Positions 16,108 to 23,992 of a DNA stretch of 64,000 bases are shown one piece after another. This stretch comes from Filimonas zeae. Lineage in GTDB: Bacteria > Bacteroidota > Bacteroidia > Chitinophagales > Chitinophagaceae. Every line of letters starts with the position of its first letter. The stretch's first letter is position 1. The DNA is taken from assembly GCF_014641615.1 (NCBI RefSeq), contig NZ_BMIB01000004.1, forward strand, positions 984,785 to 1,048,784, read 5' to 3'. The notes beneath the pieces were generated by a model. The model was not told where the DNA came from. It saw only the letters and a program-made list of their open reading frames with translations, and did not search any database. A program made the translations under genes and the position numbers.

Positions 16108-16407
16108 TTACATATGTGTAAGTTCATCCGGTAGATTGTAAAACGTGGGATGCCGGTATACTTTATCATTAGCAGGATCATAGAGACTTCCGGCATCATC
16201 CGGATTGCTGGCATGAATATGTTGGCTTTCGACCACCCAAATGCTTACTCCTTCCATACGCCGGGTATACACATCCCGGGCATTTTCAATAGCCATGTGC
16301 GCATCAGCTGCATGCAAACTACCTACATGCTTATGATCCAGCCCTTGTTTGCTTCTGATAAACACCTCCCACAAAGGCCACGATTGTTCTATATCACGTG
16401 TATTCAT
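16108..16407 (-). CDS. paaB: PaaB, phenylacetyl-CoA epoxidase small subunit
   Basis: A 99-residue subunit with the conserved WPLWEVFIRSKQGLDHKHVG N-terminal stretch, HAADAHMAIENARDVYTRR and the terminal DKVYRHPTFYNLPDEL. PaaB bridges PaaAC dimers. The start at 16407 is chosen because the family begins just before WEVF; the frame is open further upstream into paaA. The gap to paaA is 16 nt. Confidence 0.93.
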   Translation of the reverse strand: MNTRDIEQSWPLWEVFIRSKQGLDHKHVGSLHAADAHMAIENARDVYTRRMEGVSIWVVESQHIHASNPDDAGSLYDPANDKVYRHPTFYNLPDELTHM

Positions 16408-16423
16408 CCTGTTTCTGCTTATA

Positions 16424-17377
16424 TCAGGCCGCTGCTTCTGCCGCAGCCATCCGGTTTTTACGTTTTTCGGTATGCGCCATAGCCGCTTCGCGCACCCAGG
16501 CGCCATCGTTCCAGGCTTTCCTGCGTGCATCCAGCCTTTGTTTATTGCAAGGGCCGTTCCCGCGTATTACATTGTTGAACTCCGTCCAGTCAATAGCCCC
16601 AAAGTCATAATGCCCGCTTGCATCATTCCATTTTAACTCCTCGTCTGGCAGGGTAAAACCAAGAATCTTCACCTGCTCAGCACAGATATCCACAAACTTT
16701 TGCCGCAGTTCATCATTGGTGAAACGCTTAATTTTCCATCGCATGCTTTGTGCGGTATGTGGCGAAGCCTCATCGCCGGGGCCAAACATCATGATACTCG
16801 GCCACCACCAGCGGTTAATAGCATCCTGTGCCATATTTCGCTGCGCTTCAGTTCCTCTGGAAAGCGTGAGTAGTATTTCAAACCCCTGCCGCTGATGAAA
16901 ACTCTCTTCCTTACATACACGCACCATTGCTCTTGCATAAGGACCATAACTGTTGCGGCATAAGGGTACCTGATTCATAATAGCAGCACCATCCACCAAC
17001 CAGCCAATAGCCCCTACATCGGCCCAGGTAAGAGTAGGATAATTGAATATGGACGAATATTTAGCCTGACCGCTATGCAATTGCTCATACATCTGATCGC
17101 GGGTAATGCCCAGTGTTTCTGCAGCGGAATACAGATATAAACCATGACCGGCTTCATCCTGTACTTTGGCTAATAAAATGGCCTTTCTTTTAAGAGAGGG
17201 GGCACGGGTTATCCAGTTTCCTTCCGGTAACATGCCAATTATTTCACTATGGGCATGCTGGCTTATCTGCCTTATTAACGTCTGTCGGTAGGCTTCCGGC
17301 ATCCAGTCTTTCGGCTCAATCCTTATTTCCTGATCAACCTTGTCCTGAAACACCTCTTCGTTGGTTAAGTTAGCCAT
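16424..17377 (-). CDS. paaA: PaaA, phenylacetyl-CoA epoxidase catalytic subunit
   Basis: The 317-residue di-iron oxygenase subunit of the phenylacetyl-CoA 1,2-epoxidase. Two EXXH-type metal motifs are visible: VQDEAGHGLYLY (around residue 92) and CKEESFHQRQG (around residue 181). MPEAYRQTLIRQISQHAHSE and NRWWWPSIMMFGPGD are family hallmarks. First gene of paaABCD-G-Y. The reductase paaE, the CoA ligase paaK and the ring-cleavage paaZ are not in the window. The start at 17377 (MANLTNEEVF) is preferred to a TTG two codons upstream. A palindromic operator candidate overlaps its promoter. Confidence 0.95.
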   Translation of the reverse strand: MANLTNEEVFQDKVDQEIRIEPKDWMPEAYRQTLIRQISQHAHSEIIGMLPEGNWITRAPSLKRKAILLAKVQDEAGHGLYLYSAAETLGITRDQMYEQLHSGQAKYSSIFNYPTLTWADVGAIGWLVDGAAIMNQVPLCRNSYGPYARAMVRVCKEESFHQRQGFEILLTLSRGTEAQRNMAQDAINRWWWPSIMMFGPGDEASPHTAQSMRWKIKRFTNDELRQKFVDICAEQVKILGFTLPDEELKWNDASGHYDFGAIDWTEFNNVIRGNGPCNKQRLDARRKAWNDGAWVREAAMAHTEKRKNRMAAAEAAA

Positions 17378-17394
17378 CAGCAATCACATTTGTG

Positions 17395-17435
17395 TAAATA
17401 TACGATTTTCCCAACGACCACTAACGAATGTTAGT
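17395..17435 (-). promoter_or_regulatory. paa operon promoter with palindromic operator candidate
   Basis: On the minus strand TATATTTA (17395-17402) fits the -7 element with A for the final G. The palindrome ACTAAC-GAAT-GTTAGT (17420-17435) falls where the -33 region should be. This resembles operators of TetR-family phenylacetate regulators (PaaR type); the regulator gene is not in the window, so the assignment is inference. Confidence 0.5.
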
Positions 17436-17463
17436 TTAAAATATATCACCACCTTCCCAAATA

Positions 17464-17500
17464 GCAGAGGGCGAATGTTTTATAAACATTCGCCCTCTGC
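17464..17500. terminator. Very strong hairpin at the 3' end of the barrel gene at 17520
   Basis: A perfect 17-bp inverted repeat (17464-17480 with 17484-17500) with a 3-nt loop, the longest perfect stem I noticed in the window. It lies 20 nt past the stop of the minus-strand barrel gene and upstream of paaA. The tail on the minus strand is only TATTTG, so it may protect a 3' end as well as terminate. Confidence 0.65.
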
Positions 17501-17519
17501 AACAGATATAAAAATGGTA

Positions 17520-18143
17520 CTAGAAAATCTGTACGCCGATACCTATTTGTAACTGACGGGATTTCCAGGTATAACCTTTAGTGCTTTCAATGCCATTGAT
17601 ATCAGAAAGACCCAGCATGTAACGACCATAAATACGAAACTTTTCCAGTGTTAAAGTAGCACCAGCTGCAACAGCTATTTCTGACTTTTTGAAAGCCGGC
17701 TTGCTTTCTTTCAGCAAATTATCATCTTCATAAGCCAGGAGGTTGTATTGCGGGCCTGCTTCAATAGCAATTACATTGCTGATATGGTAGCGCATTAATA
17801 ATGGTAAACTAATATAATGCAGCTTTATTTTTTCATCAGAGCTTGGTAAAGCCTGTAACTCATAATAACGGGACTGAAAATCGCTGGTACGCTTTAAAGA
17901 ATGCATAGAATAATATAGCTCAGGAGCAAATTCCCATTTCTTACTCAACCTTACTTCAGCAAATGCACCTGCATCAATTCCTTGCTGCATAGAAGATTGA
18001 ATGCCTTCTCCATCCAGTCCCGAGAAATTCATGCCCGCTTTTAAACCGAAATGAACACGTTTTTCCTTTGCCTGTGCCTTTTGTTGCGCATTGGCTCCGG
18101 CAGCAACCAGTACAATGGCAAGCATTAATAAAACCCTTTTCAT
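17520..18143 (-). CDS. Outer-membrane beta-barrel (porin-family) protein
   Basis: 207 residues: signal peptide MKRVLLMLAIVLVAAGANAQ and a PF13568-type barrel starting FGLKAGMNFSGL, with AGAFAEVRLSKKWEFAPELYY, LHYISLPLLMRYHI, AIEAGPQYNLL and a terminal LQIGIGVQIF strand ending in Phe. Such proteins are abundant in Bacteroidota outer membranes, and their individual roles are unknown. It is probably monocistronic: it has its own hairpin downstream and the preceding Rieske gene is 117 nt away. Confidence 0.82.
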   Translation of the reverse strand: MKRVLLMLAIVLVAAGANAQQKAQAKEKRVHFGLKAGMNFSGLDGEGIQSSMQQGIDAGAFAEVRLSKKWEFAPELYYSMHSLKRTSDFQSRYYELQALPSSDEKIKLHYISLPLLMRYHISNVIAIEAGPQYNLLAYEDDNLLKESKPAFKKSEIAVAAGATLTLEKFRIYGRYMLGLSDINGIESTKGYTWKSRQLQIGIGVQIF

Positions 18144-18260
18144 GAATCAATTATTTTAAAGGTTGATGAATATACACAATACTAAACGATAGCCTAATCA
18201 GAGATTTGTTATTATAGACCATTGCGTTTTTTATATCTGCAAACATAACAGCTTGCTCTT

Positions 18261-18614
18261 TTACAGCCATCCAAACAAACCCGATTCTTCCATACCCAGA
18301 AAAATGCCACCGTCGCGCTCTTCTACTGCATAGGTTTTTAAATAATAACCTTCTCCTGTAGTATTGCGGCCGTTTTGCATATTAAACTTATAGCGATGTA
18401 AAGGGCAAACCACATTACCTGTTGCATCAATAAAACCATCGGCCATTATGCCACTGGCGTGCGGACACTTATACGCAAATGCATAAACCCGGCCACCAGA
18501 CTGCGCCAGCGTAACCTTTTTTCCAGCTACCTCTGTTATCAGCATGTTGTTAGATTGCCAGGGAAGCTCAGTTGCTGCATCGGCCAGCTTATGCCAGTTT
18601 ATTTTTTTTGCCAT
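18261..18614 (-). CDS. Rieske [2Fe-2S] ferredoxin-like protein
   Basis: A 117-residue soluble Rieske protein. The two cluster-binding motifs are CPHAS (CxH) and CPLHRYKF (CxxH), separated by 17 residues in the manner of NirD and biphenyl-dioxygenase ferredoxins. No signal peptide or oxygenase domain is present. It starts 2 nt after the hflX stop and is therefore probably co-transcribed with it. The electron partner is not evident nearby; a link to the paa oxygenase is possible only by proximity. Confidence 0.87.
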   Translation of the reverse strand: MAKKINWHKLADAATELPWQSNNMLITEVAGKKVTLAQSGGRVYAFAYKCPHASGIMADGFIDATGNVVCPLHRYKFNMQNGRNTTGEGYYLKTYAVEERDGGIFLGMEESGLFGWL

Positions 18615-18616
18615 GA

Positions 18617-19804
18617 TTAATAGAAGAAAGCCGTTTTGTATGGATACCTGATTTTATACATATCCCTTACGCGGGTAAGCACAAAGTCACGCAGGTTATC
18701 GAGGTTCAGCCTTTCCTTAGCAGAAACGAATATGCAGTTATTGTCTGTTGCATGTTCCCACTTTTCACGCAGCTCACGTAAAATTTCCAGCTTTACTTCG
18801 GGCTCCAGCCAGGAATCAAAGTTCTTCTCTTCATATAAATCCATCTTATTAAAGATGGTTAATATAGGCTTATCAAAAGCTTTCAGTTCCTGAAGGGTTT
18901 TGTTCACTACGCCAATATGCTCTTCATGCTGCGGGTGAGAGACATCCACCACATGCAACAGAATGTCTGCCTCGCGTACTTCATCCAGCGTGCTTTTAAA
19001 GCTCTCCACCAGGTGGTGCGGCAGTTTACGTATAAACCCTACGGTATCGCTTAACAGAAAAGGCGTGTTTTCAAACACCACTTTACGGGTGGTGGTATCC
19101 AGCGTTGCAAATAATTTGTTCTCTGCAAACACTTCACTTTTACTAAGCAGGTTCATCAGCGTACTCTTACCTACGTTAGTATACCCCACCAGCGCAACAC
19201 GAATAAATTCCCCACGTTCTTTCCGTTGGGTAAAAGCCTGCTTGTCAAATTCACTCAGTCGTTTACGCAACAAAGAAATCTTATCCTTAACGATACGACG
19301 GTCAGTTTCAATCTCAGTTTCCCCCGGGCCTCTGGTTCCAATACCTCCCCCCTGACGTTCCAGGTGTTTCCACATCCCTTTCAGGCGCGGAAGCAGGTAC
19401 TGGTATTGTGCCAGCTCTACCTGTACTTTTGCCTGCGCGGTACGGGCACGGCGGGCAAATATGTCAAGAATAAGGTCGCTCCTGTCTATGGTTTTAACAC
19501 CCAGCTCTTTTTCAATATTAATAATCTGAGAACCTGTCAGTTCATCGTCGAATATTACCAGATCTACTCCTTTAGCCTGTACAAACAGTTTTATCTGCTC
19601 CAGTTTACCCTTGCCCACAAAAGTGCGGCTATCAGGATGGGGTAGCTTTTGAGTAAATTGTTTAATGGCAATAGCGCCCGCAGTTTCAGCCAGGAATGCC
19701 AGTTCGTCCAGGTATTCTTCTACCTGCTCATTGGTTTGTTCTTTTTGAACCAGACCAACAAGCACTGCCTTTTCCTCACTTTTTATTTGTTGTTTCTCTA
19801 TCAA
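18617..19804 (-). CDS. hflX: GTPase HflX
   Basis: A 395-residue ribosome-splitting GTPase. The N-terminal HflX domain has TFVGKGKLEQIK, LIFDDELTGSQ, DRSDLILDIFARRA and QVELAQYQYLLPRLKGMW, followed by ERQGGGIGTRGPGETEIETD. The G domain has G1 GYTNVGKST, G3 DTVGF, G4 NKMD and G5 SAK. The start is a TTG at 19804: an in-frame stop lies two codons upstream and no ATG is available before the conserved region. A -7 element (TAAATTTG) is 15 nt upstream. First gene of a pair with the Rieske protein. Confidence 0.93.
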   Translation of the reverse strand: MIEKQQIKSEEKAVLVGLVQKEQTNEQVEEYLDELAFLAETAGAIAIKQFTQKLPHPDSRTFVGKGKLEQIKLFVQAKGVDLVIFDDELTGSQIINIEKELGVKTIDRSDLILDIFARRARTAQAKVQVELAQYQYLLPRLKGMWKHLERQGGGIGTRGPGETEIETDRRIVKDKISLLRKRLSEFDKQAFTQRKERGEFIRVALVGYTNVGKSTLMNLLSKSEVFAENKLFATLDTTTRKVVFENTPFLLSDTVGFIRKLPHHLVESFKSTLDEVREADILLHVVDVSHPQHEEHIGVVNKTLQELKAFDKPILTIFNKMDLYEEKNFDSWLEPEVKLEILRELREKWEHATDNNCIFVSAKERLNLDNLRDFVLTRVRDMYKIRYPYKTAFFY

Positions 19805-19819
19805 TGACTACTGTTTTTG

Positions 19820-19827
19820 CAAATTTA
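19820..19827 (-). promoter_or_regulatory. -7 promoter element TAAATTTG of hflX
   Basis: A perfect TAnnTTTG match on the minus strand, 15 nt before the TTG start, predicting a short leader. Confidence 0.45.
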
Positions 19828-19854
19828 CGTGATGGGTTCCGGGGAATAAAAACA

Positions 19855-19899
19855 GGCTGACAGGCAAAAAAGGAAAAGCTCCATTTTAACCTGTCAGCC
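19855..19899 (-). terminator. Terminator of the barrel gene at 19933
   Basis: A 10-bp stem GGCTGACAGG/CCTGTCAGCC (19855-19864 with 19890-19899) and a 25-nt loop, followed on the minus strand by TGTTTTTATT. Confidence 0.7.
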
Positions 19900-19932
19900 A
19901 GCTATATTAAATACGATGCTATAATCACGCTA

Positions 19933-20667
19933 CTATAGGCCGCTGATAGCGATACCTATGTTGTAAGGGCGAATTTCCGGCCCCGCTCCTGATTTCAGGA
20001 AAGAAGTGATGGAATAAGAACCCACCAGAGAAACATGCCCCAGCCCCAGACGACCGGTAACGGCCAAACGGGTACTGTTGATAAAATGCTTATCGCTCTC
20101 TTTCATAATATAAGAACCGCTGTACAGGATTGCACCAGAACTGCTGATAGCATTTTTACCTTTGGTATATGCTTTCAGTAAAAGTCCCAGTTTCAATCCA
20201 ATCGCCCCTTTCAGCCCTTTTCCGGTTTCCGGATTAGCTGCATACCTGATTTCTACAGGAACATCCAGGTATATTGTTGTTAACTTGAATTTCTTGTAAC
20301 GGTTAGAAGATGAGTTAGAAACATCTGCAAAAGGCAAAGTAGGACCTGTTGCTTTCAGGTTTACATACTTGTCTTTAAAAAAGATGTTATCACTGCCAAT
20401 ACCAGCGCCAAAGCCCAGACTAAAGTTGGGGCTGTTTTTAAACGGCCGGTCGAGCATGAAATAAAAATTGAAAAACCGAGAAAATCCACCCGGTTTGGCA
20501 CTATCAGGAACAGACGACCATCCGGCAACGCCGTACTGTATCATTAAATGATCGTTTGCACGATTACTTAAGTCGATCAGTTTTTTACCAGCCTTAGTGG
20601 AATCCTGTGCTTTTAACGATCCCAACGCAGCAAACGCTATGAAAGCTGCAAATACTCTTTTCATCAT
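19933..20667 (-). CDS. Outer-membrane beta-barrel protein, unassigned
   Basis: 244 residues: a signal peptide ending LGSLKAQD, then barrel-like strands (HLMIQYGVAGW, FFNFYFMLDRPF, FSLGFGAGIGSDNIFF, LTTIYLDVPVEIRYA, GAIGLKLGLLLKAY) and a terminal YNIGIAISGL. It resembles porin-family outer-membrane proteins of the phylum. Monocistronic, with its own terminator. Function unknown. An ATG one codon downstream (20664) is an equally good start. Confidence 0.75.
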   Translation of the reverse strand: MMKRVFAAFIAFAALGSLKAQDSTKAGKKLIDLSNRANDHLMIQYGVAGWSSVPDSAKPGGFSRFFNFYFMLDRPFKNSPNFSLGFGAGIGSDNIFFKDKYVNLKATGPTLPFADVSNSSSNRYKKFKLTTIYLDVPVEIRYAANPETGKGLKGAIGLKLGLLLKAYTKGKNAISSSGAILYSGSYIMKESDKHFINSTRLAVTGRLGLGHVSLVGSYSITSFLKSGAGPEIRPYNIGIAISGL

Positions 20668-20877
20668 GCAGTTTATGTGTTAACCGGGCAAAAATAACAG
20701 AATTGAGTTCACCATAGGTTAAAAATTAGCCAAATCAAATATTAGTTTTATAAAAATAACCCGTTCATTTCCAGTTTGAAATTTCCCTTTTTAAAAAAAG
20801 TGTGTTAATTTCAAAGCATTCTTTGCTAAAGAAGCCCGCCAGTATCCAGAAAACAGAAGCTTTTTTGAAACTAAACT

Positions 20878-21267
20878 ATGAAAGTATTAATAGTAGAAGA
20901 CGAAAGTGTTACGTTACTGATGCTGGAAGAATGTTTAAAATCCAATGGATATGAGGTGGTTACTGCTCAGGATGGCAGGGATGCCTTAAATGCGTTGGAA
21001 AACAGCCGGCCTGACCTTATTTTGACCGATATCATGATGCCTTATACCTCAGGTCTGGAACTGATAGGCATTACCCGCTCTTCCGAAAAAAGTGATATCC
21101 CCATTATTGTTCTTTCTGCCATAGATGAAGAAGCAACCGTAATTGAGGCTTTCCGGCTGGGAGCGGACGACTTTATTACTAAACCCTTTAATGCACCTGA
21201 GCTTTTATTGCGAGTAAAAAGGCTACTTCTGATAAGCCCGCGCACCCACCAAAGGGCTGTTTCCTGA
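20878..21267 (+). CDS. Stand-alone response-regulator receiver protein
   Basis: A 129-residue CheY-like receiver domain with no output domain. The acidic pair is VEDES (residues 6-10), the phosphoacceptor Asp is in LILTDIMMP (about residue 52), the conserved Ser is in VLSAID, and the Lys is in FITKPFN (about residue 102). The start at 20878 gives the canonical MKVLIVEDE. It converges with the LuxR-type regulator at 21269 (stops 1 nt apart) but belongs to a different transcript. It could act by protein interaction on an unlinked kinase or phosphatase. Confidence 0.9.
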   Translation: MKVLIVEDESVTLLMLEECLKSNGYEVVTAQDGRDALNALENSRPDLILTDIMMPYTSGLELIGITRSSEKSDIPIIVLSAIDEEATVIEAFRLGADDFITKPFNAPELLLRVKRLLLISPRTHQRAVS

Positions 21268-21268
21268 T

Positions 21269-21907
21269 TTACACCTTGAACAAGCCATTCCTGATGGCGT
21301 ATAATACCAGCCCTACCCGTGAGGTAGTTTCCAGCTTATCAAACAGACTACTCCTTAAGCTTTCGACTGTACGGGGTGCAATACCCAGTTCATCCGCCAT
21401 TTCTTTATAGGACTTCTCAGAACAACACAGTTTGAGAAAAGCAATTTCCTTGTCGCTCAATGTGTGAACTTCTTTAGTATCTCCCCCCTTGTTAATGAAG
21501 TGCACCATTTTACCAGATACCAATTCGTTCGTGCAAAATCCTTTATGAACAATACTGTGCAGAGAAGAACGCAGCACTTCCGGCTTACTATCTTTTAAAA
21601 TATAGCCTCTGGCACCATTGCGCAACATGCGGATGATAGCCGCATCATTGTCCAGCATGGAAAGGACCAGTATTTTAATATCAGGGCGGTTTTCTTTAAT
21701 CCAGCCGGCCGTTTCAAATCCATCCATCTCTGGCATGGTAATATCCAGCAATACCACATCCGGACACGGATAGGTACTTAATTGTTGTATAAAATGCTTT
21801 CCATTATCAGCTTCGAATACTATTTCATAATCACCAAAGCCGGTAATTACCGATGCAAGACCGCTTCGCAGCAAAGCGTGATCGTCAATCAGTGCAATTT
21901 TAATCAT
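21269..21907 (-). CDS. NarL/LuxR-type response regulator
   Basis: 212 residues: receiver domain (IALIDDHALLRSGLA, phosphoacceptor in VVLLDITMPEMDG, Lys in YILKDS) and a C-terminal GerE/LuxR helix-turn-helix (LSDKEIAFLKLCCSEKSYKE, IAPRTVESLRSSLFDKL). It overlaps the stop of the histidine kinase by ATGA, so the pair is coupled and forms a two-component system. Last gene of a four-gene minus-strand operon (23802 to 21269). Confidence 0.93.
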   Translation of the reverse strand: MIKIALIDDHALLRSGLASVITGFGDYEIVFEADNGKHFIQQLSTYPCPDVVLLDITMPEMDGFETAGWIKENRPDIKILVLSMLDNDAAIIRMLRNGARGYILKDSKPEVLRSSLHSIVHKGFCTNELVSGKMVHFINKGGDTKEVHTLSDKEIAFLKLCCSEKSYKEMADELGIAPRTVESLRSSLFDKLETTSRVGLVLYAIRNGLFKV

Positions 21908-22710
21908 ACAGCAAAAATATCCTTTAAGGGTTGTAAACTAATAGTAACTTCTGTACCTGCCCCGGGAGCAGTTTTAATATCCAGCTGACCATTTATCAGC
22001 CGGGCCCGTTGCTCCAGATTTTTCAGCCCTATTCCTGTTTTAGAAGGGTCAAGTTGCGAAAGATCAAATCCTTTACCGTCGTCTTTTATAGAAATTCTAA
22101 CGCACTTTTCCTCCACCTGTAAGGCCACTTCAATACAACCGGCATTTGCATGTTTCAGAATGTTATTGAGCAACTCCTGCATCATCCGGAATAAAATGAT
22201 TACCTGTTCCTCATTCAGCAACTCATCTATATCGTCACCGGACAGAATAGTTTTAACCGCTACAGTTTTCTCTATAATTGCCAGTTCATGCTCCAGTGCC
22301 ATATATAAACCCAAATCCGTAATTTTTTCTCCGTTCAGGCTTCTGCTTAAATCCCGAAGGTCGGCAATGGCTTTTCCTACCAATTCATCAGTCACCTCCA
22401 GCTTTTCTCTGAAGTTGGCTTCGTTAATGGTGTTCAGGTTTAGTTTGGCAAGACTAAGCACCTGCCCGATGTTATCGTGGATTTCCTGGCTGATATTCCG
22501 GAAAGTTTGTTCCTGAATTTCCAGCTGAGATTGTAGCAGTGTATGCTCATACTGATTTTTCAGGTTATGTAAGTCCGTTTGGTGCATAATCCGTCTACGG
22601 TGTAACTGAGCAATCAGCAGGTAAAAAAATATGGTAAAGAAGAGAAATATAGCACTTGCTACAATAATAAATGCGAATGTCGGGTATATTGGCGCGGGCG
22701 TTTGTAACAT
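21904..22710 (-). CDS. HisKA_3-type sensor histidine kinase with one membrane helix
   Basis: 268 residues: one N-terminal transmembrane segment (about residues 12-37), a short coiled linker, a HisKA_3 dimerisation box with the phospho-His in EIHDNIGQVLSLA, and a HATPase_c domain (N box LLNNILKHAN, G1 DDGKGFD, G2 GIGLKNLEQRA). There is no extracellular sensor domain, so the input probably comes from the adjacent 7-TM protein. The start at 22710 is needed to include the membrane helix and makes the gene overlap the preceding 7-TM gene by 52 nt. Confidence 0.92.
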   Translation of the reverse strand: MLQTPAPIYPTFAFIIVASAIFLFFTIFFYLLIAQLHRRRIMHQTDLHNLKNQYEHTLLQSQLEIQEQTFRNISQEIHDNIGQVLSLAKLNLNTINEANFREKLEVTDELVGKAIADLRDLSRSLNGEKITDLGLYMALEHELAIIEKTVAVKTILSGDDIDELLNEEQVIILFRMMQELLNNILKHANAGCIEVALQVEEKCVRISIKDDGKGFDLSQLDPSKTGIGLKNLEQRARLINGQLDIKTAPGAGTEVTISLQPLKDIFAV

Positions 22711-23327
22711 AACAAACCAATGGTAATGAGCGCAAATTTAATGATAATAGCTACCGCCACAATCACCCATGCCAATTCAGCTTCTACATTCCTTCCTTCC
22801 AGCGAAAAAAATCTGTAAACCACAATTGACAATGTGCTGATGGCACAGCCCACTAAAAAGCCACTTACGATCCAGAAAGTAGGTAAACGCTGGAAATACA
22901 AAATCTCATCCTTTTTAGATAATTCCAACATATAATACATGGCAAGCAGCAACAGCAAAAAGTTAGTCAGGGTAAGGCTGTTACTGTTGAACTCGGTAAG
23001 CGGCTCAAGAAAGAGAATATTTAATAACCATAGAACAAAATAACCCGTTACCAAAATAATAACCGGCTTTAACGACTTCCCCAACAGTTCCCTGAGAATG
23101 TAAAATGAAATAAGCCCCATTTCTGTAAGGCTATAAAAATGATACAAAAATACATTATGTATCCCTCTACGGGCCATTACATTGGTGATAAAAAACAAGG
23201 CAACGTTCAATGCCAGGTAATAGAATAAGATCAGTTCTTTTTTACTGACCTTATTCCATAATAGCAGGTACGTAACCAGGGCTAGCAACGGCATATAGGT
23301 ATCGCTATAAAATAGCCAGTCATACAT
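22659..23327 (-). CDS. Seven-helix membrane protein, candidate sensor partner of the kinase
   Basis: 222 residues with about seven hydrophobic segments (near 10-25, 33-50, 57-80, 87-107, 120-137, 150-170 and 185-207) and a short basic C-terminus. I recognise no named family. It resembles the 7-TM input modules that in other Bacteroidota kinases are fused to the kinase. Here the 3' end overlaps the kinase gene by 52 nt in another frame, which suggests strict co-expression and a two-subunit sensor. Functional assignment is inference. Confidence 0.7.
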   Translation of the reverse strand: MYDWLFYSDTYMPLLALVTYLLLWNKVSKKELILFYYLALNVALFFITNVMARRGIHNVFLYHFYSLTEMGLISFYILRELLGKSLKPVIILVTGYFVLWLLNILFLEPLTEFNSNSLTLTNFLLLLLAMYYMLELSKKDEILYFQRLPTFWIVSGFLVGCAISTLSIVVYRFFSLEGRNVEAELAWVIVAVAIIIKFALITIGLLCYKRPRQYTRHSHLLL

Positions 23328-23340
23328 AGGTTTAGCTCAC

Positions 23341-23802
23341 TTATGGATTCAACTCATTTTTCTTTCCGCAACTTACCGGACAAGGCATAGGATTTCCGAT
23401 AACAACTTCGCCCCCAATAGTGCCGGAAGAACCATCATCATCTCCTGAAGAAGAATCATCTCCGGGTATTTCAGAGGTAGCCTTCAAATTAGAAGCACCA
23501 GCTCTAAATGCTTTCAATGTTGTGGGAGTGATATAGTCGTTATACCCCCCTTGTGCGTCTTTTTCAGCACCCACAATAACTACACTAGGAACCTGTACAT
23601 TATTTACCGTTTTCATTCCCAGATAAATACGGATGCCATCTAATGAAGTTCCATCTGTACCTCTCTGATTCAGAATACGCTCAATCTCTTCCCTCGTAAG
23701 CAAAAATGCTCTTGGAGTGTCAGCCGGCAAATGGTTAGCAGACAAAAAACTTCTGAAAGCAGCTACCTCATTTTTGGCATCATTCCACTTTTGTTCTGAC
23801 AT
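23341..23802 (-). CDS. Small uncharacterised protein heading the two-component operon
   Basis: A 153-residue soluble protein without a signal peptide. N-terminal helical part (MSEQKWNDAKNEVAAFRSFL, FLLTREEIERILNQ), a central beta part (GIRIYLGMKTVNNVQVPSVV), then a low-complexity acidic linker DDSSSGDDDGSSG and a C-terminal CPVSCGKKN. The gap to the 7-TM gene is 13 nt. I do not recognise the family. The pair of cysteines after an acidic linker may bind metal or form a disulfide. Confidence 0.65.
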   Translation of the reverse strand: MSEQKWNDAKNEVAAFRSFLSANHLPADTPRAFLLTREEIERILNQRGTDGTSLDGIRIYLGMKTVNNVQVPSVVIVGAEKDAQGGYNDYITPTTLKAFRAGASNLKATSEIPGDDSSSGDDDGSSGTIGGEVVIGNPMPCPVSCGKKNELNP

Positions 23803-23979
23803 ATATAATAAATGTTTGTTTTAGGGGTAAAGGGGTCAAGGGTATCTGGATTATTTATTCAGAGTACGGGGCAAATATCAGTCTCTTCAGGGAAGAAACA
23901 AGGGTACATTTCCCTACAATGAGCGTGATTTTTCACGCCCTTATTTACACAAATTCACCTATGTGTATTACACCTTCCC

Positions 23980-23987
23980 TAACTTTA
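23980..23987 (+). promoter_or_regulatory. -7-like element TAACTTTA of the aminotransferase gene
   Basis: It differs from TAnnTTTG only in the last base and ends 5 nt before the ATG at 23993. This is the same close spacing seen at several other genes here. Confidence 0.4.
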
Positions 23988-23992
23988 CCGGT

